From Thermoplasmata archaeon (GTDB lineage: Archaea; Thermoplasmatota; Thermoplasmata; Thermoplasmatales; GCA-001856825), in contig JAKBNO010000101.1 of the NCBI GenBank assembly GCA_021831005.1, positions 1 through 19,099 on the forward strand: a stretch of DNA of 19,099 bases, read 5' to 3'. Each line of letters starts with the position of its first letter. The stretch's first letter is position 1. Shown here piece after piece: positions 7,323 through 13,685 of the stretch. The translations under genes were made by a program, and so were the position numbers. Below the pieces are notes generated by a model that was not told the origin of the DNA, ran no database searches, and saw only the letters and a program-made list of their open reading frames with translations.

Positions 7323-8138
7323 TTAAACCTCTTTTTCTAGCAGCTTAACCGAGTCTGCTTTGACGGTAAGCGGAATTGGGACTATTGCGTTTTGCAGTTC
7401 AAGGGTTATTTCATTCTTCTGACCATCAACGTGCGTGATCCTAGCCTTCTCTCCCTTGAAAGGTCCCTCTGTGACTTCTACAAAATTGCCAACTCCAAGG
7501 GACTCAACAGCTGGTTTTGAAACCAGGTAGTTCTCTATCTCTTGCAGCTGGACTTCTCCATCGATCATGTTTCTAGCTCCCCTGACTGTTCTCAATAGCC
7601 CCATAGTCCTATCTGGGTAGAGCGTTTCGATGAAAATATACCCCTTCACGTCGGGAGGCACGAGGATCGAGAACAGGTAGTCTTGTTTTTCTATTTTTGC
7701 CTTAAGCCCTATGTCTCTAGCGATCTTCACTTCCTGACCGATGGTCGTTTTAACGACGATGAGGGTCTGTTTGACTTTAATGGAAAACAGGTTGGTTGAT
7801 GAACCTTCAGATTTCAGAACGACAGTTGCGTAATCTCCGATCTCTCCACCCTTGGGGGATTCCACCGAAAGTGCATGCACAACGGATGCCCTGGGCTTCA
7901 ATTTGTACTGCAGCTTGAGAATTTCTTGATTCTTCGGGGATATCGCGATCTGTTTCCCCCTCTTCACTTCCTCTATGAGGAACCACTCTATCTCTTCCTT
8001 CTGTTCGTGAATATCCAGTGTCAGTTCGAAGAATCCTTCCTTGTCAACCGTTTCGTCGTTTTCAATTATGAAGTTGAAGACAACTTTCTTGTTGGTACCA
8101 ACTTCAGATTCTTTGCCGTCAAAAGTCCACTTTACCAT
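7323..8138 (-). CDS. spt5: Transcription elongation factor Spt5 (NusG family) with an N-terminal beta-rich extension
   Basis: A 271-residue protein. The C-terminal half is a standard Spt5/NusG: an NGN domain at about 124-207 (VKGYIFIE near 164-171 is typical), which clamps RNA polymerase, and a KOW domain from about 213 (VGNFVEVTEGPFKGEKARI). Archaeal Spt5 is usually about 150 residues, so some 120 N-terminal residues are extra. This part is rich in alternating hydrophobic residues and ends GDYATVVLKSEGSS followed by a final strand into the NGN domain, which looks like an immunoglobulin-like beta-sandwich; that fold is my inference. I chose ATG 8138 (MVKWTF) because AAGGTG stands just upstream and it follows the secE stop by one base. 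The longer frame to 8162 would overlap secE. Confidence 0.9.
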   Translation of the reverse strand: MVKWTFDGKESEVGTNKKVVFNFIIENDETVDKEGFFELTLDIHEQKEEIEWFLIEEVKRGKQIAISPKNQEILKLQYKLKPRASVVHALSVESPKGGEIGDYATVVLKSEGSSTNLFSIKVKQTLIVVKTTIGQEVKIARDIGLKAKIEKQDYLFSILVPPDVKGYIFIETLYPDRTMGLLRTVRGARNMIDGEVQLQEIENYLVSKPAVESLGVGNFVEVTEGPFKGEKARITHVDGQKNEITLELQNAIVPIPLTVKADSVKLLEKEV

Positions 8139-8139
8139 A

Positions 8140-8364
8140 TCAAGGCACCTTGAATAGCACATTCATCAAAAGGTAGATAATGAAGCCAAGTCCCCCTATG
8201 ATGATAATTCCAATTCCAGTTATCAGAGCGGATTTACCAAATTCATCTCTAGTTGGCTTCTTAGCCATCTTGAGAATTCTTGAATACTTTCCTCTACCGA
8301 TTCTCCGGACTCTCTCAGTAATAGAGTCCTCAATATCCTCAATCCTGTCATCCATATCAACCAT
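8140..8364 (-). CDS. secE: Protein translocase subunit SecE (Sec61 gamma)
   Basis: A 74-residue single-span subunit of the SecYE-beta channel. An amphipathic helix (about 20-44, RRIGRGKYSRILKMAKKP) lies on the cytoplasmic face and leads to one membrane helix at about 45-71 (SALITGIGIIIIGGLGFII...). ATG at 8364 follows AGAGGT at good spacing; ATG at 8355 is a possible later start. It sits between ftsZ (12 bases) and spt5 (one base), the standard secE-spt5-rpl11 order in archaea. Confidence 0.93.
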   Translation of the reverse strand: MVDMDDRIEDIEDSITERVRRIGRGKYSRILKMAKKPTRDEFGKSALITGIGIIIIGGLGFIIYLLMNVLFKVP

Positions 8365-8376
8365 ATAGGGATACCT

Positions 8377-9369
8377 CTAAACGTACTTGTTTTTGGCTCC
8401 CACCAGTATGGCTAATACCTTTATATCATTTTTCATTGACTCGTCTATTCTTGCTCCCCATATTATCCTTGCATTTGGGTTGATCTTCTTCTTTACTTCT
8501 TCGAGAACAGCATGAGCCTCTTCAACAGACATATTAGAACTTCCTGTCACCGAAACGATGGCCGATGTTGCGGTGGAGACCTCGAGATCGAGTAATGGCG
8601 AACTTAACGCTCTCTTGGCAGCTTCCAGAGCTCTCTCTTGAGAACCAGACTGACCCATTCCTATCATTGCAGTACCACCGTCTTTCATCACAGTTTTCAG
8701 GTCATTGAAATCTAGGTTGACGAGTCCCGGTTTAGTCACCAGTTCCGTCAGACCTTTTATGGATTTCATAAGAGTCTCATCAGCGTACCTGAATGCCTCA
8801 TTTAGAGGCAACCTCGGAACAATTTCCAAAAGCTTCTCGTTAGGAATAATGACTATTGTGTCTGATTTCTCCTTCAATTTCTCCAATCCCCATAGGGCAT
8901 TCTCTTTTCTCATTGCGCCTTCGGACTTGAAAGGTGTAGTCACCACCGAGATAACCAGTGCACCCGCTTTCTTTGCAACGTCTGCTACGACCGGTGCAGA
9001 TCCAGTTCCTGTTCCTCCTCCCATTCCCGCAGTGACGAATACGATATCGGCTCCTTCTACTGCAGCGTTAATGTCAATCTCCGCCTCTCTGGCCGACATT
9101 TCGCCGATCTGAGGAATGGCACCGGCCCCGAGTCCTCTGGTAGTTCTTTTCCCAAGGAGAATCTTTCTGGACGCTTGAGTGAGAAGAAGGTGTTGAGCAT
9201 CAGTATTGGCAGCAATAATATCAGCACCCTGTATTCCTTCCTCCATTATCCTGGTAATAGTATTTGACCCTGAACCCCCACACCCAAAAATCTTGATGTT
9301 TGTTTTCAAGCCTTTTAATAACTCAATCAACTCCGCATCGTTATCTTGAAAAGTTTCGTTATCAGGCAT
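8377..9369 (-). CDS. ftsZ: Cell division GTPase FtsZ
   Basis: A 330-residue tubulin-family GTPase that polymerises into the division ring. All key loops are intact: T1 GCGGSGSN (29-36), T3 NTDA (55-58), T4 GGGTGTG (117-123), T5 TTPFKSEG (144-151), and the T7 catalytic loop NLDFND (218-223, with D220 and D223 positioned to complete the GTPase site of the next subunit). The C-terminal subdomain is complete but the protein stops at GAKNKYV with no long tail. It heads the operon secE-spt5-rpl11-rpl1-rpl10-rpl12. A TATA-like box at 9400-9408 predicts a short leader, and ATTTGACAAAT lies between it and the start codon, a good place for a repressor. Confidence 0.96.
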   Translation of the reverse strand: MPDNETFQDNDAELIELLKGLKTNIKIFGCGGSGSNTITRIMEEGIQGADIIAANTDAQHLLLTQASRKILLGKRTTRGLGAGAIPQIGEMSAREAEIDINAAVEGADIVFVTAGMGGGTGTGSAPVVADVAKKAGALVISVVTTPFKSEGAMRKENALWGLEKLKEKSDTIVIIPNEKLLEIVPRLPLNEAFRYADETLMKSIKGLTELVTKPGLVNLDFNDLKTVMKDGGTAMIGMGQSGSQERALEAAKRALSSPLLDLEVSTATSAIVSVTGSSNMSVEEAHAVLEEVKKKINPNARIIWGARIDESMKNDIKVLAILVGAKNKYV

Positions 9370-9380
9370 GATTACTACCG

Positions 9381-9391
9381 ATTTGACAAAT
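9381..9391 (-). promoter_or_regulatory. Candidate operator ATTTGACAAAT in the ftsZ promoter
   Basis: This near-palindrome (TTTG and CAAA about a central base) lies between the ftsZ TATA box and its start codon, roughly -3 to -13 from the predicted transcription start. The identical 11-mer recurs at 13442-13452 in front of the RHH/FtsZ-like pair. Binding by the RHH protein is inferred. Confidence 0.4.
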
Positions 9392-9399
9392 TATTTTGT

Positions 9400-9408
9400 T
9401 ATTTATAT
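9400..9408 (-). promoter_or_regulatory. TATA-like box of the ftsZ operon
   Basis: On the minus strand this reads ATATAAATA. Centred near 9404, it predicts a transcription start near 9378, about nine bases before the ATG at 9369. It would drive the whole ftsZ-to-rpl12 operon unless internal promoters exist. Confidence 0.55.
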
Positions 9409-9485
9409 GTTTGTTGGAGGGAACGAAGAATGTAATGGAGTCCAGCAAAGAATGTGAAATCGAAACGTGGAAAGGTAAGACAACT

Positions 9486-9512
9486 CATTCCAAATGAGAA
9501 TCACTTGGAATG
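9486..9512 (-). other. Stem-loop directly after the asparaginase stop codon
   Basis: CATTCCAA (9486-9493) and TTGGAATG (9505-9512) form a perfect 8-base stem around an 11-base loop, starting one base beyond the stop codon at 9513-9515. It may protect or end the transcript. No long T-run follows, so it is not a clear terminator. Confidence 0.35.
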
Positions 9513-10316
9513 TTATTGCGACTTTGAAAATCCACTCGCCATCGATCTGTTTGCAAGGATAAACGATCTATCATTATTGAAACCTACCGCCCCTAATGCG
9601 AACTGGGATTTCCCTCCAATCTCTTTCCACTCCTCTTCCAAACTATCTCTGGTGCAATATAAGTCATAGGAAAGCTGTTTTCTTATTATTTCTTCTCCCA
9701 CTCCTGTGGCTGCAATTCCGAATCCATTCTTGACCAGGATTCCTGATCCTGGAATTGGGGTGTCTCCGACTCTTCCCCTCATCATCGGACTAGATCCGCC
9801 TGTGGATATTGCTGCTGCAATTTTTCCATCGAAGTTTGCAACCGCGCCAACTGTATCTACCGATATCGAACCTGGAAAGAGAAACCTCGAATCCTTTGTT
9901 GCAATTATTTTTGACTCTTCCAGTCTCTTCCTTGCCCTATCGGTTGATGGATCGTAGTGCGGATGCCCCTTCTCCATGGCAAATTTAGTGGCCCCATCTC
10001 CGCTCAGTATGACGTGAGGGCTCATTTCCATAACCTCTCTTGCAACCTGCACCGGATTCTTTACGAATTCAATGTTTATCACCGAACCAAAGTTACCGTC
10101 TACCATGACAGCAGCATCCATCTGTATGCTTCCATCTAGTCTCATTACTGATCCCGTACCAGCATTGAAGCTAAGGTCGTCCTCCATGTACTTGACAGCA
10201 GCGACAACCGCATCCAAAGGAGTTTCATAATTAATTGAATAAGAAGCATACTTATCGAGGAGTCCGCTCAGCTCTTTACTGCTGCCAACGCCTCCGTGTA
10301 GTATAATCTGTTTCAT
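9513..10316 (-). CDS. Plant-type L-asparaginase / isoaspartyl peptidase (Ntn hydrolase)
   Basis: A 267-residue N-terminal-nucleophile hydrolase. These proteins cut themselves before a threonine, which then hydrolyses beta-aspartyl peptides or asparagine. The autocleavage site is visible as SVDTVGAVA with T155 as nucleophile. Substrate-site segments are STGG (171-174), RGRVGDTPIPG (180-190) and GVGEEIIR further on. The alpha-chain opens with IILHGGVG and carries FNAGTGS (50-56), both family hallmarks. The end, RSMASGFSKSQ, matches the usual terminus. At 267 residues it is a little shorter than the common 300. ATG at 10316 lies about 26 bases from the centre of a TATA palindrome shared with pyrB. 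Whether it prefers asparagine or isoaspartyl peptides cannot be judged. Confidence 0.9.
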   Translation of the reverse strand: MKQIILHGGVGSSKELSGLLDKYASYSINYETPLDAVVAAVKYMEDDLSFNAGTGSVMRLDGSIQMDAAVMVDGNFGSVINIEFVKNPVQVAREVMEMSPHVILSGDGATKFAMEKGHPHYDPSTDRARKRLEESKIIATKDSRFLFPGSISVDTVGAVANFDGKIAAAISTGGSSPMMRGRVGDTPIPGSGILVKNGFGIAATGVGEEIIRKQLSYDLYCTRDSLEEEWKEIGGKSQFALGAVGFNNDRSFILANRSMASGFSKSQ

Positions 10317-10335
10317 GGGGCTAAATACGTCAAAG

Positions 10336-10347
10336 ATAAATATTTAT
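10336..10347. promoter_or_regulatory. Shared palindromic TATA box driving divergent leaderless genes
   Basis: ATAAATATTTAT is a perfect 12-base palindrome. Its centre is 25.5 bases from the asparaginase ATG (10316, minus) and 28.5 bases from the pyrB ATG (10370, plus). Both distances fit leaderless or nearly leaderless starts. No second TATA-like element lies between the genes, so one TBP site may serve both directions. Confidence 0.55.
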
Positions 10348-10369
10348 TACCCGCGTTGTTCAATTATTG

Positions 10370-11290
10370 ATGTGGCTCAACAGGGACATTGTTTCTATTG
10401 GTGATTTCAGCGTTGAAGAGATAATGGAAGTTCTGGATAGGGCAAATAAAATGTTGCCATATGCAAGTTCAGGGCATCCAAAAAAACCGCTTGCAGACAA
10501 AATAGTTGCTACGTTATTTTATGAACCGAGCACTAGGACAAGACTCAGTTTTGAGTCTGCTGCCATGAGATTGGGGGCTAGAGTTCTGAGCCTTGGCTCA
10601 TTAGAAGCAAGCTCTGTCGCAAAGGGAGAAACTCTCTCGGACACAATTCGAATAATCAACAGTTATTCAGATGCTATTGTGCTCAGACATCCTTCTGAAG
10701 GTGCTGCAAGGCTCGCATCCGAATACGCAGACGTTCCCGTGATAAACGCAGGTGATGGAGCTGGACAGCATCCCACTCAAACGCTTCTGGATATGTTCAC
10801 CATATGGAAGGAACTCGGTCAGATAAATGGGAAGAGTATAGGTTTCGTTGGGGACTTGAAGTATGGTAGAACGGTCCACTCTCTAAGCAAAGCCCTTTCC
10901 CTGTTTGACGTGTCGCTGTATTTCATATCGCCAGAAGAACTGAAGATACCCAAGCACATAAGGAGAGACATAGAGAAGAGAATACCAGTGAAAGAAACAA
11001 AGAACCTCGATGAGGTCATAGAGTCACTCGACGTGCTGTATGTGACAAGAATCCAGAAGGAAAGGTTCCCAGACATAGAGGAATACAAAAAGGTTGCCGG
11101 AATCTACGTGATCAGGCCCTCCCTATTATCGAGGGGAAGAAAGAACCTGATAGTAATGCATCCACTTCCAAGGGTCGACGAGATTCCTGCTGAGATTGAC
11201 AATCTGCCACAGGCTAAATATTTCAAACAGGCCTCTAATGGGATTCCAGTGAGGATGGCTATCCTCGACATGATACTGGGGAGTGAGTGA
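10370..11290 (+). CDS. pyrB: Aspartate carbamoyltransferase, catalytic subunit
   Basis: A 306-residue enzyme that joins carbamoyl phosphate and aspartate, the committed step of pyrimidine synthesis. The carbamoyl-phosphate motif STRTR (about 53-57, after FYEP), the SSVAKGET loop (about 80-87), IVLRHP (about 102-107), the GQHPTQ segment (about 130-135) and HPLPR (about 262-266) are all present. The length is standard. I chose ATG 10370 over the TTG three bases earlier because it fits the TATA spacing. The gene is followed at once by pyrI, and the two products form the allosteric holoenzyme. Confidence 0.97.
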   Translation: MWLNRDIVSIGDFSVEEIMEVLDRANKMLPYASSGHPKKPLADKIVATLFYEPSTRTRLSFESAAMRLGARVLSLGSLEASSVAKGETLSDTIRIINSYSDAIVLRHPSEGAARLASEYADVPVINAGDGAGQHPTQTLLDMFTIWKELGQINGKSIGFVGDLKYGRTVHSLSKALSLFDVSLYFISPEELKIPKHIRRDIEKRIPVKETKNLDEVIESLDVLYVTRIQKERFPDIEEYKKVAGIYVIRPSLLSRGRKNLIVMHPLPRVDEIPAEIDNLPQAKYFKQASNGIPVRMAILDMILGSE

Positions 11291-11291
11291 T

Positions 11292-11762
11292 ATGAACGAA
11301 GAGAAGATGCTGAAGGTCGAAAAGATCAGAAGGGGAACCGTCATCGATCACATTCCGGTTGGAAGAGCTTTCAAGGTACTCAAGATCCTAAGGATTTCAA
11401 CAGATCCTGGTGTGACGGTAAGCGTAGCCATTCACGTGAAGAGCAAAAAGATGGGACTCAAAGACGTTGTGAAAATTGAAGACAGGATCTTAGATTCGTC
11501 GGAACTGAACAAGATTGCATTGATCGCTGAGGGGGGGACTATAACGATAGTGGAAGATTACTCGGTGATCAAGAAATTCGTCGTCAAACTTCCAGACATA
11601 ATAACTGGAATTTTAAAGTGCAGCAATGCGAGGTGTGTGTCGAACATGGAAAGTGCAATTAAACCTTCATTCACTCTACTGTCCAAGAATCCTCTATCAA
11701 TAAAGTGTCATTACTGTGAAAGGGAAATGGAAACTGACGAAATTATGGACAGCATCCTCTAG
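11292..11762 (+). CDS. pyrI: Aspartate carbamoyltransferase, regulatory subunit
   Basis: A 156-residue regulatory chain that binds nucleotides (CTP, ATP) and links catalytic trimers. The allosteric domain (about 1-95) contains the typical KIRRGTVIDHIPVG and the loop before ALIAEGGTI. The zinc domain has four cysteines in the usual pairs, LKCSNARC and IKCHYC, about 30 residues apart. ATG 11292 begins one base after the pyrB stop; an in-frame GTG at 11283, overlapping pyrB by eight bases, is an alternative start. The gene converges on the riboflavin kinase gene with only six bases between. Confidence 0.96.
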   Translation: MNEEKMLKVEKIRRGTVIDHIPVGRAFKVLKILRISTDPGVTVSVAIHVKSKKMGLKDVVKIEDRILDSSELNKIALIAEGGTITIVEDYSVIKKFVVKLPDIITGILKCSNARCVSNMESAIKPSFTLLSKNPLSIKCHYCEREMETDEIMDSIL

Positions 11763-11768
11763 CACTAG

Positions 11769-12428
11769 TCAAGCCTCTTTTAGGATGGTGATTTTTATTT
11801 TATCTCCATCCTTCAGTCCATGCTTATTCCGGAGGTTATCCGGGGAGATTATCTCCAGAACTTTGTCGTAGTGTGTTCTCTCTGGCAGTACAATTCCCAC
11901 CTTGGTGTCGAACATTGTGGCCTTCAAGAGCTTGATAGCGCCAAACTTCCTTCCATCCTGTTCAAACGGTTCTACCTCAAATCCAGGAACGTTGTTGATG
12001 ATACCGCTGAAGCTCGAGTAATCGTCCGTGAATCTCAGGTTCATCGTGCCCGGGAATGGATAAAAATTCAGGTATTCCTTGATCTTGTTAACATAACCGT
12101 CCCTTGAAATATAGTACGAGCCCTCACCGAGCCCAGTGAATAGAGTCCCCTCTACTGTCACTTCTTTTGCGGAGCTCAGTATGTAATGTATCGTGTTCAT
12201 CTGGTCCCTTAGTTCATCGAACGCTTTTTCTGTCATCGTAACCTCCTCTCCACGTGCAATTCGTCTTCTCACAATGTACCCGTCCCTTTCCAGCATGATC
12301 AAATACCTGGAGACAGACTGTTGAGATATCTTCAAACGCGCCGCGAGCTCGGAGGTATTTATTTCTATCTTTCCTCCTTTGTGGTTCAACGACACATTCT
12401 TAAGAAAATCCAAGAGAATTGGTTTCAA
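11769..12428 (-). CDS. ribK: CTP-dependent riboflavin kinase with N-terminal winged-helix DNA-binding domain (RbkR type)
   Basis: A 219-residue protein in two parts. Residues 1-75 are a winged helix: the recognition helix lies in ISQQSVSRYLIMLERDGYI (34-52), and the wing follows. Residues 88-219 are the archaeal DUF120-type riboflavin kinase, which makes FMN using CTP. GLGEGSYYIS (99-108) is the nucleotide loop and PFPGTMNLRF (124-133) is the other conserved site. This two-domain form is known in Thermoplasma and, as RbkR, acts in some archaea both as enzyme and as regulator of riboflavin genes. Its start overlaps the PIN gene stop by four bases. No riboflavin biosynthesis gene is in the window, so any target other than its own operon lies elsewhere. 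Confidence 0.93.
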   Translation of the reverse strand: MKPILLDFLKNVSLNHKGGKIEINTSELAARLKISQQSVSRYLIMLERDGYIVRRRIARGEEVTMTEKAFDELRDQMNTIHYILSSAKEVTVEGTLFTGLGEGSYYISRDGYVNKIKEYLNFYPFPGTMNLRFTDDYSSFSGIINNVPGFEVEPFEQDGRKFGAIKLLKATMFDTKVGIVLPERTHYDKVLEIISPDNLRNKHGLKDGDKIKITILKEA

Positions 12429-12757
12429 AGTCTCCTCACCATTTTTCCTGTAACGGACGTCACCTGAATGCCTTTCTCCTTTAGTTGCTGTTGCAATACC
12501 CGGTCGTTTGTAACAACTTTTCCTTTGTATCTCATTGCTGCCTCAATAATGCCATCGTCTCCTGGCGATGCAACCTCAAGTACCTTGTATCTCTCTGCCA
12601 CCTTAAGTGCCAATCTGGCGTCATTATCGGTCCTTGACAAACTTTTCAGTTCTCTCAACGCGGAGGTAGGTACTGCAATTTCTTCGTCTAAGAAATTTTC
12701 TAGATTTACCTTCTGCTTGACCGAATATATCAGTGCATTAGTGTCCAGTATGATCAA
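12425..12757 (-). CDS. PIN-domain ribonuclease-like protein (FCF1/VapC9-like)
   Basis: A 110-residue stand-alone PIN domain. It opens MIILDTNALIYS with D5 and N7, and has E36 (SALREL), D67/D68 (PGDDGI) and D85 in VVTNDRVL, which completes the acidic metal site. It should therefore be an active metal-dependent RNase. It overlaps both neighbours by four bases (aif2b upstream, ribK downstream), so all three are one translation-coupled operon. No antitoxin-like small gene lies beside it, and single PIN proteins next to translation genes in archaea are more often thought to act in RNA processing than as toxins. The RNA target is unknown. Confidence 0.85.
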   Translation of the reverse strand: MIILDTNALIYSVKQKVNLENFLDEEIAVPTSALRELKSLSRTDNDARLALKVAERYKVLEVASPGDDGIIEAAMRYKGKVVTNDRVLQQQLKEKGIQVTSVTGKMVRRL

Positions 12758-13371
12758 GTCTTCTTCACCAAAATGCCAAGCGCATAGTTCTTTCTGATCC
12801 TATCGATCCTGACAGTCACTTTCTGCCCCTTCTTTGCTCCCGGGATTATGACCGTTGTGTCTCCTTTTATCGAAATTCCATCTCCGTCCCTGTTTAGGTC
12901 AGTGATCTCGAGGTCGTATGTCTTGCCTTCGTCTATCTTCCCTTCGGAATACTTGATCTCCTTATGCGCAAAGAGTGGTCTCTCAGCCCCGCAGGCCTTA
13001 CACCTTATCAGTTCATTCCTGTTCTCCCTGATCATTTCTGTGTCGAAATTTCCGCACTCATAACATTGGACGTAGATTCTAAGGTACTCCTGGAACGCTT
13101 TTTCAATACTGCCTTCTGGCGGCTTTCCCTTGAATATCAGTCTACCATCTGCAACGTCTCCAGAAAGTCCAAACTGTTTGATGAGATACTTGTAAATATG
13201 CGACTCGTCCCTATTTATGACATCAACTATGTCTCTGAAGTTTTTTATTATTGTGAGCTTTCCTTCTGTGATTGTTTCAGGTTTAGGAATTTGAAATCTC
13301 TTCATTTCTTCTCTCTTCTGCACAGAAGATTTTACCTTCTTCAGAAGGTCCGTATAATTCTGTTCATCCAC
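12754..13371 (-). CDS. eif2b: Translation initiation factor aIF2 subunit beta with C-terminal TRAM domain
   Basis: A 205-residue subunit of the aIF2 factor that brings initiator tRNA to the 30S subunit. The N-terminal helix (about 1-20) binds the gamma subunit. The central alpha/beta domain spans about 30-100 (KNFRDIVDVINRDESHIYKYL). The zinc ribbon has C103, C106, C124 and C127. Residues 147-205 form a TRAM domain (GKTYDLEITDLNRDGDGI), a beta-barrel that binds RNA, an addition known in some euryarchaeal aIF2-beta proteins. I chose GTG 13371 rather than the long frame to 13467, because the extra 32 residues are unlike the family and a TATA-like box at 13391-13400 is centred 25 bases away, implying a leaderless message. 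It heads the operon with the PIN and riboflavin kinase genes. Confidence 0.92.
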   Translation of the reverse strand: MDEQNYTDLLKKVKSSVQKREEMKRFQIPKPETITEGKLTIIKNFRDIVDVINRDESHIYKYLIKQFGLSGDVADGRLIFKGKPPEGSIEKAFQEYLRIYVQCYECGNFDTEMIRENRNELIRCKACGAERPLFAHKEIKYSEGKIDEGKTYDLEITDLNRDGDGISIKGDTTVIIPGAKKGQKVTVRIDRIRKNYALGILVKKT

Positions 13372-13390
13372 GTTGTGAAATAGGAATCTG

Positions 13391-13400
13391 ATTAAATAAT
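13391..13400 (-). promoter_or_regulatory. TATA-like box of the aIF2-beta operon
   Basis: Reads ATTATTTAAT on the minus strand, centred about 25 bases before GTG 13371. It supports a leaderless GTG start and argues against the longer open frame. Confidence 0.5.
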
Positions 13401-13441
13401 TTTTACAAAGTTTGATAACTTTTAGCCAAATGAATGACAAT

Positions 13442-13452
13442 ATTTGACAAAT
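13442..13452. promoter_or_regulatory. Second copy of ATTTGACAAAT
   Basis: Identical to the 11-mer in the ftsZ promoter at 9381-9391. It lies about 45 bases upstream of the aIF2-beta TATA box and 11 bases from the large dyad at 13463-13490. Candidate regulator site, inferred from recurrence. Confidence 0.4.
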
Positions 13453-13462
13453 GGCAAACAGC

Positions 13463-13490
13463 GTCATTCAATGTAATTACATTGTATGAC
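13463..13490. promoter_or_regulatory. 28-base dyad, candidate operator
   Basis: A perfect 16-base palindrome, CAATGTAATTACATTG (13469-13484), is flanked on each side by a T and then by complementary GTCAT (13463-13467) and ATGAC (13486-13490). Twenty-six of 28 positions are symmetric. Single ATGAC half-sites also occur near 13436 and 13580. Such symmetry suits a dimeric or tetrameric RHH repressor, and an RHH gene follows. The site lies between divergent operons, so it could act on either. Confidence 0.5.
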
Positions 13491-13633
13491 AACTGCGAAA
13501 GAACTCGTCAAACAAACAGGTAATGTGAAAATTATACCAGTAACACAAATAAGGCGTATTACAGCTAATTTACATTTTTTATGACATATTATTATTTTAG
13601 GAAACTACTAAATTATTTGTGTGCCTTGATTAG

Positions 13634-13646
13634 AAATATTTATATA
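13634..13646 (+). promoter_or_regulatory. TATA-like box for the RHH/FtsZ-like operon
   Basis: AAATATTTATATA, centred near 13640, predicts transcription from about 13666. This gives a leader of about 20 bases that carries a GAGAGGAT Shine-Dalgarno-like stretch before GTG 13686. Confidence 0.5.
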
Positions 13647-13685
13647 CAGATATCTTTATGTCTTTATAGAGAGGATTGGTTCCAA

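Noticed and set aside
6982..7326. Long plus-strand frames antisense to rpl11 and other ribosomal protein genes
   Set aside because: The minus-strand products are clearly conserved ribosomal proteins. The antisense frames have no start signals and low-complexity translations.
9432..9494. A 20-codon plus-strand frame (M-E-S-S-K-E-C...) between the asparaginase and ftsZ genes
   Set aside because: Very short and overlapping the 3' stem-loop of the asparaginase transcript. The GGAGG upstream is too far away, and composition gives no sign of a protein.
9454..9669. A 71-codon plus-strand frame over the asparaginase 3' end
   Set aside because: Most of it is the antisense shadow of the asparaginase gene, whose motifs are unambiguous.
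12425..12757. VapBC toxin-antitoxin module based on the PIN domain
   Set aside because: No antitoxin-sized DNA-binding gene is paired with it. The flanking genes are aIF2-beta and riboflavin kinase, each overlapping by four bases.
13372..13467. N-terminal extension of aIF2-beta in the longer open frame
   Set aside because: The extra 32 residues are hydrophobic and unlike the family. The TATA-like box at 13391-13400 lies inside the extension and fits a start at 13371.
13581..13685. N-terminal extension of the RHH protein
   Set aside because: The added residues do not fit an RHH protein. The promoter and Shine-Dalgarno both point to GTG 13686.
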